Origin: Tissierella creatinini
Lineage (GTDB): Bacteria > Bacillota > Clostridia > Tissierellales > Tissierellaceae
Assembly: GCA_005046945.1 (NCBI GenBank)
Contig: SUSS01000001.1
Span: forward strand, 62,001-126,000
DNA: 64,000 nucleotides
Reading direction: 5' to 3'
Shown piece by piece: positions 26,451-36,123 of this stretch. The stretch's first letter is position 1. The number at the start of each line of letters is the position of its first letter. The notes beneath the pieces were generated by a model that saw nothing but the letters and a program-made list of their open reading frames with translations, was not told the DNA's origin and searched no databases. A program made the translations under genes and the position numbers.

Positions 26451-26454
26451 TTAT

Positions 26455-27081
26455 ATGCTCCATATAGAAAATGAACTGCATAGCAAGGGATATAAATATA
26501 TAGCTTGTATAGATGAGGTTGGAAGAGGATGTCTATTTGGTGATGTAGTTGCCTGCTCAATAATAATGCCAGAAGGTATTACAATTGAAGGAGTCAAGGA
26601 TTCCAAAAAACTAAGTGAAAAGAAGAGAGAAAGCCTTTATCAGTTAATTCTAGATTCATGTATTGGATATGGTATTGGGAGGGTTGATGCATCTATAATA
26701 GACCAAATCAATATTAAAGAAGCGACTCGTTTAGCTATGAAACAGTCAATAGAAAACCTTCATGATAAAGTAGGAATAAAGTTATTACCTGATTTTCTTT
26801 TGATAGATGCGGAAAAAGTATATTTAGATTTTCCTCAAGAGGGTATAATTAAAGGTGATGATAGAGCACATGGTATAGCTTGTGCATCTATTGTTGCTAA
26901 AGTATATAGGGACAAGCTATGTTTAGAATGGGGGAAACAATTCCCTGGATATAAAATCGAAAAACATAAGGGATATGGAACAAAGGCGCATTATGAAGCT
27001 ATTGAAGAGTTTGGAGTAACAAGATTGCATAGGAATACGTTTCTAAAAAAATATTTTGGTGGTAAGGAATATGGTAAGTAA
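26455..27081 (+). CDS. rnhB: Ribonuclease HII, divergent at active-site loops
   Basis: Cuts RNA strands and single ribonucleotides in DNA-RNA duplexes. The 208-residue protein has IDEVGRG at about 20-26, the LLIDAEKV segment and ASIVAKVYRD near the C-terminal helix. The DE pair and the later aspartates are kept. Two loops differ from the usual forms: GCLFGDVVACS stands where families have GPLAGPVVAAA, and GDDRAHGIACASI where GDAKSLSIAAASI is usual. Function is probably kept. Between rbgA and yraN as in Bacillus-type clusters; the yraN start overlaps its end. Confidence 0.92.
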   Translation: MLHIENELHSKGYKYIACIDEVGRGCLFGDVVACSIIMPEGITIEGVKDSKKLSEKKRESLYQLILDSCIGYGIGRVDASIIDQINIKEATRLAMKQSIENLHDKVGIKLLPDFLLIDAEKVYLDFPQEGIIKGDDRAHGIACASIVAKVYRDKLCLEWGKQFPGYKIEKHKGYGTKAHYEAIEEFGVTRLHRNTFLKKYFGGKEYGK

Positions 27082-27427
27082 TCTAATAAGAGGAAGAACC
27101 GGTGAAGAGCTAGGTAGAGATTATTTGCATTCTAAAGGATACAGTATACTTGAAACCAACTACAAAAACAAAATAGGTGAAATAGACTTAATAGCTATGG
27201 ATAAAGATATACTAGTTTTTATAGAGGTGAAAACTAGAACTTCAACTTCCTACGGCTATGCCTTTGAGGCTGTGAACTTAAGGAAACAGAAGAAAATAAT
27301 CCATACCTCTATGCTTTACATTAAATACAAGAATTTTGGTCATTTTCAGTTAAGATACGATATAATAGAAGTTTATTTAATGAAGGATATTAAGATCAAC
27401 CATTTAATTAATGCTTTTTGTCTTTAA
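27071..27427 (+). CDS. yraN: UPF0102 family nuclease-like protein YraN
   Basis: UPF0102 protein of 118 residues with the nuclease-fold core GEIDLIAMDKDILVFIEVKTR at about 43-63 (its E-D and E-x-K pattern is that of Holliday-junction resolvase-like folds). The family has no firmly established function but is usually encoded next to rnhB and dprA. The ATG at 27071 overlaps rnhB; AAGG lies only two to three bases upstream, and a GTG at 27059 or TTG at 27056 are alternatives, so the start is uncertain by a few codons. Confidence 0.88.
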   Translation: MVSNLIRGRTGEELGRDYLHSKGYSILETNYKNKIGEIDLIAMDKDILVFIEVKTRTSTSYGYAFEAVNLRKQKKIIHTSMLYIKYKNFGHFQLRYDIIEVYLMKDIKINHLINAFCL

Positions 27428-27487
27428 AAGCAGTAAAATAGTATATTACGCTAGTACCCAGGTAATAGAATCAACAAGGGGGATAAT

Positions 27488-29014
27488 ATGTATTCTAAAA
27501 TTAAAACTTGCGTATTACAGGGTTTAAGTGGACATATAGTAGAGGTAGAGGCTGATCTTTCACGAGGACTTCCTGTATTTAATATTGTAGGTCTACCTGA
27601 TATTGCTATTAAGGAATCTAAGGAGAGAGTAAGAACAGCAATTAAGAATAGCGGCTATGAATTTCCTTTAAATAGAATAACTATTAATCTAGCTCCAGCA
27701 AATCTCAAAAAAGACGGTTCTCAAATGGATTTATCAATTGCTATAGGTATATTGTCAGCCGATGGAATAATAGGAATTAAGGATAATTCAGAGATCGTAT
27801 TTATTGGTGAACTTTCCCTTGATGGAAAAATAAGCCCCATAGATGGAGCATTACCTATGGTAATATCTATGAGAGAACTCAATATAAAAAAATGTATAAT
27901 TCCCTTTGATAATAGGGAGGAATGTGGTATTATTTCCGATATGGAAATAATACCAGTGAAGAATTTAAACGAGGTAATAGATTATCTAAATGGCGAGTTA
28001 ATATTAGATTCATATAAAAACGAGAAAATTAAAATTATGGAGAATAGCGAATTCTCTATGGATTTTTCAGATATAAAGGGTCAAGAGGGGCTTAAGAGAG
28101 CTCTAGAAGTTGCAGTTGCTGGAAATCATAATATACTTATAATTGGTCCTCCGGGTTCAGGAAAAACTATGGCAGCGAGGAGACTACCAACAATACTGCC
28201 TAAATTGTCTTTTGAAGAAGCCGTAGAAGTTACAAAGATTTATAGTGTCTCAGGAATGCTCAATTCGAAGTCACTTATTACTGAAAGACCTTTTAGATCG
28301 CCTCATCACACTGCTTCGCAAGTTTCTATTATAGGTGGTGGCAGGATACCAAGACCTGGAGAAGTATCATTATCTCATAATGGAGTTTTATTCCTAGATG
28401 AATTACCTGAGTTTCAAAAGAACGTACTAGAGGTTCTAAGACAACCATTAGAAGATGGAGTTGTTCATATTTCTAGAATTAATGCTACATTAACCTATCC
28501 AGCAAAGTTCATGTTTGTAGCTAGCATGAATCCATGTCCCTGTGGCTTTTATGGAGACCCAATACATAGCTGCACTTGCAGCCAAAGTAGTATAAACAGG
28601 TATCTAGGCAGGATAAGTAACCCCCTATTAGATAGAATTGACATACATATCGATGTGATGCCAGTTGAGTACGAGGACCTTAAAGTAGAATCCAATGTGG
28701 AAACATCAGCAGCAATTAGAAGTAGGGTAATAAGAGCTCAAGATATTCAAATAGAAAGATATAAGAATGATAAAATCTATAATAATTCACAAATTCCTAA
28801 TAAGGACATAAAAAAGTATTGTAAGCTCAACAATAGTAGTGAAAAAATTATTAAAAATGCTTTTGCTAAGTATAAATTTAGTGCTAGAACTTATAATAAA
28901 CTACTAAAAGTAGCCAGAACCATAGCAGATTTAGATTCTAAAGAAGACATAGAAGATAAACATATTCTTGAAGCTATCAGATATAGAACACTTGATAAAA
29001 AATATTGGGGGTAA
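27488..29014 (+). CDS. YifB/ComM family Mg-chelatase-like AAA+ ATPase
   Basis: AAA+ protein of 508 residues. The N-terminal ChlI-like domain (LSRGLPVFNIVGLPDIAIKE) is followed by the ATPase with Walker A GPPGSGKT at about 220-227, Walker B LFLDELPEF and the Mg-chelatase-type C-terminal domain. In Haemophilus the homologue ComM is a branch-migration helicase that extends recombination during transformation. The neighbour dprA supports a link to DNA uptake or recombination, but no DNA-uptake genes are in the window. A GGGGG site precedes the ATG. Confidence 0.94.
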   Translation: MYSKIKTCVLQGLSGHIVEVEADLSRGLPVFNIVGLPDIAIKESKERVRTAIKNSGYEFPLNRITINLAPANLKKDGSQMDLSIAIGILSADGIIGIKDNSEIVFIGELSLDGKISPIDGALPMVISMRELNIKKCIIPFDNREECGIISDMEIIPVKNLNEVIDYLNGELILDSYKNEKIKIMENSEFSMDFSDIKGQEGLKRALEVAVAGNHNILIIGPPGSGKTMAARRLPTILPKLSFEEAVEVTKIYSVSGMLNSKSLITERPFRSPHHTASQVSIIGGGRIPRPGEVSLSHNGVLFLDELPEFQKNVLEVLRQPLEDGVVHISRINATLTYPAKFMFVASMNPCPCGFYGDPIHSCTCSQSSINRYLGRISNPLLDRIDIHIDVMPVEYEDLKVESNVETSAAIRSRVIRAQDIQIERYKNDKIYNNSQIPNKDIKKYCKLNNSSEKIIKNAFAKYKFSARTYNKLLKVARTIADLDSKEDIEDKHILEAIRYRTLDKKYWG

Positions 29015-29017
29015 ATT

Positions 29018-30109
29018 ATGATATCGGAAAGAGATATAATTATTTGGCTTAACACATTAGGTATGTCAGGCTCAAAGATAGAAGAGCTTAAACTATGGAT
29101 TAAAGACCTCAGGCTACTCTGGAACATTGATCCAATGATAATGAGAAATTCGCATAGATTCAGGGAAGAACAGCTTGATAAGCTATTGCATTTTAGAAAT
29201 GTTGATTTCTTAGATAATATATTAATATCACTTCAAAAAGATAATATAAATGTATTAACATTTTTAGATAAAGATTATCCTGGAAACCTTATAAATATTC
29301 CAGATAGACCAGCTATCCTTTACTACAAAGGAAATTTTAATGCTGAGGATGGGTTGGCAATAGGTATAGTAGGATCTAGGAAGGCCACATCCTATGGGAA
29401 ATGGGCATGTGAAAGATTTACTCGAGAATTAGCCCAGATGGGTATAACTATAATTAGTGGTTTAGCTACAGGTATAGATACTCATGCACATAAAACCGCT
29501 TTAGAATCAGGTGGAAGGACTATCGGCGTATTAGGTAATGGTTTGGATATAATATATCCTAAGAATAATAAGAATCTCTATGATGAGGTTGCAAGAAATG
29601 GATGTGTTTTTTCAGAGTTTCCTTTAGGTACAGAACCCTTTTATTATAATTTCCCTCAAAGAAATAGAATTATTTCTGGCTTATCAATAGGTGTTGTGGT
29701 CATAGAGGCAAAAGAAAAATCTGGCTCTCTCATAACTGCTCACCATGCCCTAGAGCAAGGCAAGGACGTTTTTGCCGTTCCAGGTAATATAAACAGCATC
29801 TATAGTGTAGGTACTAATAAACTTATTAAGGACGGAGCTATACCTCTATTATGCATAGATGATATTCTACAGGAAATTTATGAACTTCAAGTAAGTTTTA
29901 TTGAGAGAAAACGAAATGAACTGGATTATTCAGAGCTAAGTATAGATGAAGCAATGATAATGAAAATAATCGTTGACGGTCCAATTCATTCTGATTTTAT
30001 AGCTATAAAAACAGGGATGGATATATCAACAGTAATGAGTATTTTAACAGGATTAGAATTAAAAGGAATGATAAAAGAGCTTGCTGGTAGAGTTTTTACA
30101 ATCTGCTAG
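29018..30109 (+). CDS. dprA: DNA-processing protein DprA
   Basis: Loads RecA onto incoming single-stranded DNA during natural transformation. The 363-residue protein has an N-terminal SAM-like/HhH part, the Rossmann fold with GIVGSRKATSYG at about 114-125, ISGLATGIDTHAH and IGVLGNGLDIIYP, VIEAKEKSGSLITA and FAVPGN, and a winged-helix C-terminus (about 300-363). The order yifB-dprA-topA is that of many Firmicutes. Confidence 0.96.
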   Translation: MISERDIIIWLNTLGMSGSKIEELKLWIKDLRLLWNIDPMIMRNSHRFREEQLDKLLHFRNVDFLDNILISLQKDNINVLTFLDKDYPGNLINIPDRPAILYYKGNFNAEDGLAIGIVGSRKATSYGKWACERFTRELAQMGITIISGLATGIDTHAHKTALESGGRTIGVLGNGLDIIYPKNNKNLYDEVARNGCVFSEFPLGTEPFYYNFPQRNRIISGLSIGVVVIEAKEKSGSLITAHHALEQGKDVFAVPGNINSIYSVGTNKLIKDGAIPLLCIDDILQEIYELQVSFIERKRNELDYSELSIDEAMIMKIIVDGPIHSDFIAIKTGMDISTVMSILTGLELKGMIKELAGRVFTIC

Positions 30110-30127
30110 AGCCTTGGAGGTGTAAAT

Positions 30128-32206
30128 TTGGCAAAGAATTTAGTAATAGTAGAGTCCCCGGCCAAGTCCAAAACAATAGGTAAGATCCTTGGAAGAAATT
30201 TCAAGGTTGTGGCTTCGGTAGGACATATAAGGGATTTACCAAAGAGTACTTTAGGGATTGATATAGAGAATAACTTTGAGCCAAAATATATAAACATTAG
30301 GGGTAAGGGACCATTAATAAATGAATTGAAGAAGGAAGCAAAGGCTGCAAATCATATTTATCTAGCAACGGACCCTGATAGGGAAGGTGAAGCTATATCT
30401 TGGCATCTAGCTCATATATTGAAATTAGACCCGAAAGAAAATATACGTGTAGAGTTCAATGAGATAACATCAGATGCAATTAAAAGTGCAATTAAAAAAC
30501 CAAGACCAATAGATTTAAAGCTAGTGGATGCTCAGCAAGCTAGAAGAATACTGGATAGATTAGTTGGTTATAAAATAAGTCCTTTACTGTGGAAAAAGAT
30601 TAGAAAAGGACTAAGTGCTGGAAGGGTTCAATCAGTTGCTGTAAAATTAATATGTGATAGAGAAGAAGAAATTGATAGCTTTATTCCAAAGGAATACTGG
30701 ACTTTAAAGGCAATGCTTCAAAAGGGTAGAGAAAAGTTTGAGGCCAATTTCATAGGCAAATTAAAAGATGGTAAAGAGAAGAAAATGGACCTTGAATCTC
30801 AAGACCAAATAAATGAAGTTATAAATTCATTAGATGAAGATAGATTTCAGGTATCAAATATAAAGAAAGGTACTAGAAAAAGAAAACCCTATCCTCCATA
30901 TACTACAAGTACTCTACAACAGGATTCTTCTAAAAAACTTGGCTTTACTACTAAAAAGACTATGAGTGTAGCACAACAATTATATGAGGGAATTGATTTA
31001 AAAAAAGAAGGAACTACTGGTCTTATTACTTATATGAGAACTGATTCAACAAGGATTTCTAAAGATGCCATACAATTAACAAAGGAGTATATTACTAATA
31101 ATTACGGGGCTGAATTTTCAAATGGTGGAATTAGCTATGACACTAAATCTAAGAAAGAGACTCAAGATGCCCATGAAGGTATCAGACCTACTAATGTAGT
31201 TAAAAACCCTGAGGATATAAAGGATTTCTTAAGCAAGGATCAATATAAGCTTTATAAGCTAATATGGGATAGATTTGTAGGATCTCAAATGAAGGAAGCA
31301 ATATATGATACCCTTAATGTTACAATCCTAAGTAAGGATAATATATTTAAAGCAACTGGTTCCAAGTTGGTGTTTCCTGGATTTTTAAAGGTATATATAA
31401 CAGCTGATGAAGAAGTAAAAGATATGAAGATACCTAATCTTGACATAGGAGACAATTTAATGCTAAATGAGCTCTTACCTAAGCAGAATTTTACACAACC
31501 ACCATCAAGATATAATGAAGCATCTCTCATAAAGGCATTAGAAGAATTAGGAATAGGCAGACCTAGTACTTATGCACCAACTATTGCAACTATTTTGTCT
31601 AGATATTATGTAGAATTGGATAAGAAACTATTTTATCCTACTGAGCTAGGTAGGCTAGTAAATGACATTTTGTTAGATTATTTTAATGATGTAATAGATG
31701 AAGAATTTACGGCAAATCTTGAGGAAAAGCTAGATGATGTTGCTGACGGAACTATTCTATGGAAGAGTGTAATTCAAGAATTCTATTCTCCTTTTAGTAA
31801 GCTATTGGAAAGAGCTGAGGAAGAAATCGATAAAATTGAGATTGCGGATGAAGTTAGCGATATAATATGTGAAAAATGTGGACGAAATATGGTAGTTAAG
31901 AATGGACGTTTTGGAAAGTTCTTGGCATGTCCAGGCTATCCAGAATGCAAAAATACAAAGGCAATATTAGATGAAATAGATGTAAATTGTCCGAAATGTG
32001 AAGACGGACGAATAGTTCGAAAGAGATCTAAGAAGGGTAGGGTATTCTATGGATGTACTAACTATCCAACGTGTGATTTTGTATCTTGGGATGAGCCAAT
32101 AATTGAGAAATGTCCTGTTTGCAATGAATATATGATTATAAAAAGAAATAAAAATGGAGAAATTATAAAATGTAGTAATAAGGAATGTGGCTATATTAAG
32201 AAATAG
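30128..32206 (+). CDS. topA: DNA topoisomerase I
   Basis: Type IA topoisomerase that relaxes negative supercoils. Toprim domain with ATDPDREGEAISWH near 79-92, active-site Tyr in TYMRTDSTRIS near 298-308, and three C-terminal four-cysteine zinc ribbons: CEKCGRNM...CPGYPEC, CPKCEDG...CTNYPTC, and CPVCNEY...CSNKEC. Length 692 is normal. Start at TTG 30128 behind GGAGG at 30117-30121. Confidence 0.97.
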   Translation: MAKNLVIVESPAKSKTIGKILGRNFKVVASVGHIRDLPKSTLGIDIENNFEPKYINIRGKGPLINELKKEAKAANHIYLATDPDREGEAISWHLAHILKLDPKENIRVEFNEITSDAIKSAIKKPRPIDLKLVDAQQARRILDRLVGYKISPLLWKKIRKGLSAGRVQSVAVKLICDREEEIDSFIPKEYWTLKAMLQKGREKFEANFIGKLKDGKEKKMDLESQDQINEVINSLDEDRFQVSNIKKGTRKRKPYPPYTTSTLQQDSSKKLGFTTKKTMSVAQQLYEGIDLKKEGTTGLITYMRTDSTRISKDAIQLTKEYITNNYGAEFSNGGISYDTKSKKETQDAHEGIRPTNVVKNPEDIKDFLSKDQYKLYKLIWDRFVGSQMKEAIYDTLNVTILSKDNIFKATGSKLVFPGFLKVYITADEEVKDMKIPNLDIGDNLMLNELLPKQNFTQPPSRYNEASLIKALEELGIGRPSTYAPTIATILSRYYVELDKKLFYPTELGRLVNDILLDYFNDVIDEEFTANLEEKLDDVADGTILWKSVIQEFYSPFSKLLERAEEEIDKIEIADEVSDIICEKCGRNMVVKNGRFGKFLACPGYPECKNTKAILDEIDVNCPKCEDGRIVRKRSKKGRVFYGCTNYPTCDFVSWDEPIIEKCPVCNEYMIIKRNKNGEIIKCSNKECGYIKK

Positions 32207-32217
32207 TAAATAATTAA

Positions 32218-32232
32218 AATTTTCTGTACATT
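32218..32232 (+). promoter_or_regulatory. Putative CodY box upstream of codY
   Basis: AATTTTCTGTACATT agrees with the CodY consensus AATTTTCWGAAAATT at 13 of 15 positions. It lies between topA and codY, 70 bases before the codY ATG. A weak promoter TGTACA (32225-32230) with TATTCT 17 bases downstream would place the box on the -35 region, which fits autorepression. Confidence 0.55.
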
Positions 32233-32302
32233 TTATATATTTTGTAGTATTCTAATATATGATGAAATATTCAGTATCGTATAAAGCAAGGGGGAAGATT
32301 TA

Positions 32303-33082
32303 ATGGAAAGTCTATTACAAAAGACAAGGCGAGTTAATAAAACACTTCAAGGATATGGAACAAAGCCAGTTTCTTTTGTTGAATTGAGTAAGATTTTAAG
32401 TGATGTATTAGAAGCAAATGTATATATAGCCAGCAAAAAAGGTAGAGTACTTGGATACGAACTTTCTGATGGTTTTGAATGTGATATCGTAAATTCAGAG
32501 GTAGTAAAAGAAAGAAGGTTTCCAAAGAAATATAACGATGAATTATTAAAGATTACTGAAACTAATGAAAATATACTAAATACTAGTGATTGTGTGTTTG
32601 ATAATGTATCGGAATGTGATTATCCAAATAAAATTTCTACTGTTATTCCAATAAATAGCGGAGGAGTAAGACTTGGAACCCTTGTTTTAGCAAGATTTGG
32701 AAGAGAATTTAACGAAGATGACCTTATCCTTTCAGAATATAGTGCAACTATAGTAGGTATGGAGATTTTAAGAGCAACTAACGAAGAAATTGAAGAAGAA
32801 GCAAGAAAGAAATCTGTAGTTCAAATGGCCATAGGAACACTCTCTTATTCAGAACTTGAGGCTATGGAACATATTTTTAAAGAATTAGATGGCAATGAAG
32901 GATTATTAGTTGCAAGTAAAATAGCTGATAGAGTCGGTATTACAAGATCTGTTATAGTAAATGCACTTAGAAAATTTGAAAGTGCAGGTGTTATAGAATC
33001 TAGGTCTTTAGGTATGAAGGGAACACATATTAAGATATTAAATGATAAATTAATAGATGAATTGAAAAAGGTTAGGGGATAG
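32303..33082 (+). CDS. codY: GTP- and branched-chain amino acid-sensing regulator CodY
   Basis: Global nutrient-state repressor of Firmicutes. The 259-residue protein has an N-terminal GAF sensor starting [15 protein letters not shown] and [14 protein letters not shown], and a C-terminal winged HTH with [20 protein letters not shown] at about 204-223, then [19 protein letters not shown], as in Bacillus CodY. The GTP-contact and amino-acid loops cannot be judged in detail without an alignment. A good CodY box upstream suggests it controls itself. GGGGG precedes the ATG. Confidence 0.97.
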   Translation: MESLLQKTRRVNKTLQGYGTKPVSFVELSKILSDVLEANVYIASKKGRVLGYELSDGFECDIVNSEVVKERRFPKKYNDELLKITETNENILNTSDCVFDNVSECDYPNKISTVIPINSGGVRLGTLVLARFGREFNEDDLILSEYSATIVGMEILRATNEEIEEEARKKSVVQMAIGTLSYSELEAMEHIFKELDGNEGLLVASKIADRVGITRSVIVNALRKFESAGVIESRSLGMKGTHIKILNDKLIDELKKVRG

Positions 33083-33102
33083 GAGACTATCCTTTAATTT
33101 TT
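33076..33102 (+). terminator. Intrinsic terminator after codY
   Basis: GGATAG (33077-33082, containing the stop codon) pairs with CTATCC (33087-33092) around GAGA, followed by TTTAATTTTT. Confidence 0.6.
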
Positions 33103-33134
33103 AATAAAAAATTAGCAAAAAGTGTATGAAACTG

Positions 33135-33163
33135 TTGCTAATGAAGAATCATTGTGTTATAAT
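33135..33163 (+). promoter_or_regulatory. Sigma-A promoter for rpsB-tsf
   Basis: TTGCTA (33135-33140) and TATAAT (33158-33163), spacer 17. It begins about 50 bases after the codY stop and gives a leader of about 97 bases. Confidence 0.75.
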
Positions 33164-33183
33164 CTTTTAGTGACTAATTACAC

Positions 33184-33242
33184 ACACTCTCTGATATTAA
33201 GGGTAGTGCCCAAAAGGGTCCTAAGGTAAATGAGGAGAGTGG
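33184..33242 (+). promoter_or_regulatory. Structured leader of rpsB (candidate S2-responsive element)
   Basis: The rpsB 5' leader closes on itself: CACTCTC (33185-33191) pairs with GAGAGTG (33235-33241), and inside it a CCCAAAAGGG hairpin forms near 33209-33218. The outer stem lies next to the ribosome binding site region (33241-33259). Ribosomal protein leaders of this sort usually bind their own product. Which protein binds here is not shown. Confidence 0.5.
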
Positions 33243-33267
33243 AGGAAAAAACTTGGAGGTGAAAAGT

Positions 33268-33975
33268 ATGTCAGTAATAACAATGAAGGGTTTATTAGAA
33301 GCTGGGGTTCATTTTGGACATCAAACTAGAAGATGGAACCCAAAGATGGCACCATATATCTTTACAGAGAGAAATGGTATTTACATTATTGACCTACAAA
33401 AGACAGTTAAAAAAGTTGAAGAAGCATATGATTTCATGAAAGAAATCGTAGCTAACGGAGGCAATGTTCTTTTTGTAGGCACTAAGAAGCAAGCACAAGA
33501 AGCTATTGAATCGGAGGCTAAGAGATGTAATATGCATTACATTAACCAAAGATGGCTTGGTGGTATGTTAACAAACTATAACACTATTAAGAGAAGAATT
33601 GATAGACTTCATGAGTTAGAGAAGATGGAAGAGGATGGAATATTCGATCTTTTACCTAAGAAGGAAGTAATTAAACTAAGACATGAAGGCGAAAGACTTG
33701 AAAAATTCCTTGGCGGAATCAAAAATATGAATGGTATACCAGATGTTTTGTTTGTAGTTGATCCGAGAAAAGAAAGAATAGCAGTTAAAGAAGCTCAAAT
33801 TTTAGGTATTCCTGTAGTTGGAATAGTAGATACAAACTGTGACCCAGATGAAATTGATTATGTTATACCTGGAAACGATGATGCTATTAGAGCAGTTAAA
33901 TTGATAACAGAAACCATAGCAAATGCAGTTATAGAAGCTAGACAAGGTGAACAAACAGAAACTGTTGGAGAATAA
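33268..33975 (+). CDS. rpsB: Small ribosomal subunit protein uS2
   Basis: 30S protein, 235 residues. The N-terminus [20 protein letters not shown] is standard, with [11 protein letters not shown] and a C-terminal [19 protein letters not shown]-type stretch. The ATG at 33268 follows GGAGG by eight bases; an upstream TTG in frame overlaps the site. It forms the usual rpsB-tsf pair, but with a hairpin between the two genes that could lower tsf expression. Confidence 0.98.
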   Translation: MSVITMKGLLEAGVHFGHQTRRWNPKMAPYIFTERNGIYIIDLQKTVKKVEEAYDFMKEIVANGGNVLFVGTKKQAQEAIESEAKRCNMHYINQRWLGGMLTNYNTIKRRIDRLHELEKMEEDGIFDLLPKKEVIKLRHEGERLEKFLGGIKNMNGIPDVLFVVDPRKERIAVKEAQILGIPVVGIVDTNCDPDEIDYVIPGNDDAIRAVKLITETIANAVIEARQGEQTETVGE

Positions 33976-33984
33976 AAAATAAAC

Positions 33985-34028
33985 AGGTAAGGGTATTGAG
34001 GGTTTTTCCTTAACCCCTTACCTTTTTT
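33985..34028 (+). terminator. Terminator or attenuator between rpsB and tsf
   Basis: AGGTAAGGG (33985-33993) pairs with CCCTTACCT around a loop that holds a small inner hairpin, followed by a run of five to six T. The tsf ribosome binding site follows directly, so partial read-through sets the S2 to EF-Ts ratio. Confidence 0.8.
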
Positions 34029-34049
34029 AAAGAATAGGAGGGTTTAATA

Positions 34050-34697
34050 ATGAGTATAAGTGCTTCCCTAGTTAAAGAACTTAGAGAAAAAACTGGAGCA
34101 GGAATGTTGGATTGTAAAAACGCATTAGTAAAGACCGATGGAGATATTGATAAGGCTATTGATTTTCTAAGAGAGAAAGGACTTGCTTCAGCAGCTAAAA
34201 AGGCAGGAAGAATTGCATCAGAAGGTTTAGTAGATTCTTATATCCATGGTGGTAGAATTGGAGTTATAGTTGAAGTTAACTCAGAGACTGACTTCGTTGC
34301 AAAGAATGATGAGTTTAAGACTTTCGTTAAGGATATTGCAATGCAGGTTGCTGCTGCAAATCCAAAATATGTATCTAGAGAAGAAGTTCCTGAAGATGAA
34401 TTGGCTCACGAAAGAGAAATCCTTATAGCTCAAGCTATAAATGAAGGAAAACCAGAGAATATAGCAGCTAAAATAGTAGAAGGAAGACTAGAAAAATTTT
34501 ATGAGAGAATTTGTCTATTAGATCAAGCATTTATAAAGGATCCAGATAAAAAGATAAAAGATCTTTTAGCTGACAAAGTTGCTAAAATTGGAGAGAATAT
34601 TAAAATCAGAAGATTTGCAAGATTTGAAGTTGGAGAAGGCTTAGAAAAGAGAGAAGAAAACTTTGCAGAGGAAGTAGCAAAGCAAATAAACATCTAA
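34050..34697 (+). CDS. tsf: Elongation factor Ts (short form)
   Basis: Nucleotide exchange factor for EF-Tu. The 215-residue protein has the N-terminal UBA-like part [21 protein letters not shown] at about 6-26, then [10 protein letters not shown] and the core ending in [21 protein letters not shown]. It is much shorter than the 280-295 residues of Bacillus or E. coli, lacking the dimerisation part, but resembles the compact forms of other clostridia and Thermus. Not a frameshift: the frame ends naturally before a terminator. Confidence 0.96.
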   Translation: MSISASLVKELREKTGAGMLDCKNALVKTDGDIDKAIDFLREKGLASAAKKAGRIASEGLVDSYIHGGRIGVIVEVNSETDFVAKNDEFKTFVKDIAMQVAAANPKYVSREEVPEDELAHEREILIAQAINEGKPENIAAKIVEGRLEKFYERICLLDQAFIKDPDKKIKDLLADKVAKIGENIKIRRFARFEVGEGLEKREENFAEEVAKQINI

Positions 34698-34729
34698 GAA
34701 TCCAAATGTACTGATTGATGTAATAATTA

Positions 34730-34757
34730 AAAAGGAGAACGTATACGTTCTCCTTTT
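34730..34757 (+). terminator. Palindromic terminator after tsf
   Basis: A perfect 28-base palindrome with arms AAAAGGAGAACGTA and TACGTTCTCCTTTT; the T-run is the distal part of the right arm. It sits 28 bases before pyrH. Confidence 0.8.
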
Positions 34758-34782
34758 ATAACATCAGGCTAAAGGAGTGTAA

Positions 34783-35499
<717 letters not shown>

Positions 35500-35501
35500 T
35501 T

Positions 35502-36059
35502 ATGTATCGCGAACATCTCAAAGAAGCTGAGGACAAAATGGGTAAGACCATATCTGTATATAAGGAAGAATTGCAAAGTATTAGAGCTGGAAGAGCTAAC
35601 CCTCAATTATTAGAAAAAATTACCGTAGATTATTATGGCCAGATTACACCTTTAAAACAGGTTGGAAGTATCTCCGCTCCTGAGCCAAGACTTCTCGTTA
35701 TTCAGCCATGGGATGCAAAATTAATTCCAGTAATCGAGAAGGAAATACTTAAGTCAGACTTAGGATTAAATCCTTCAAATGATGGTAAGATAATTAGACT
35801 TATCATTCCTCAATTAACTGAGGAAAGAAGGAAGGATTTAATAAAAGTTGTTAAGAAAAATGGTGAAAATGCTAAAGTTGCTATAAGAAATACTAGAAGA
35901 GATACAATAGATAAGATTAAGAAGATGGAAAAATCCAAAGAAATATCCGAGGACGATTTGAAAAAATCTGAAGATGACCTACAAAAGATAGTAGACAGAT
36001 TTATAGAGCAAGTTGATGCTGTTACTAGAAAAAAAGAAGAGGATTTAATGGAAATCTAA
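35502..36059 (+). CDS. frr: Ribosome recycling factor
   Basis: Splits post-termination ribosomes with EF-G. 185 residues, tRNA-like L-shape: RAGRANPQLLEKITVDYYG at about 28-46 and the C-terminal helix with LIKVVKKNGENAKVAIRNTR are the signatures. It starts two bases after the pyrH stop, inside the same AAGGAGG context. Confidence 0.97.
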   Translation: MYREHLKEAEDKMGKTISVYKEELQSIRAGRANPQLLEKITVDYYGQITPLKQVGSISAPEPRLLVIQPWDAKLIPVIEKEILKSDLGLNPSNDGKIIRLIIPQLTEERRKDLIKVVKKNGENAKVAIRNTRRDTIDKIKKMEKSKEISEDDLKKSEDDLQKIVDRFIEQVDAVTRKKEEDLMEI

Positions 36060-36081
36060 AGTTGAATTCTAATGAAAATGA

Positions 36082-36108
36082 CTAAACCCCTTTTTAAAAG
36101 GGGTTTTT
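36082..36108 (+). terminator. Terminator after frr
   Basis: AACCCCTTTT pairs with AAAAGGGGTT (36085-36105), followed by further T. uppS begins 16 bases later, so it may act as an attenuator in a longer transcript. Confidence 0.85.
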
Positions 36109-36123
36109 CACAATGGAGGATAT

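Noticed and set aside
34050-34697. tsf as a truncated pseudogene
   Set aside because: The short length matches the compact EF-Ts form known in other bacteria, and start, stop and terminator are intact.
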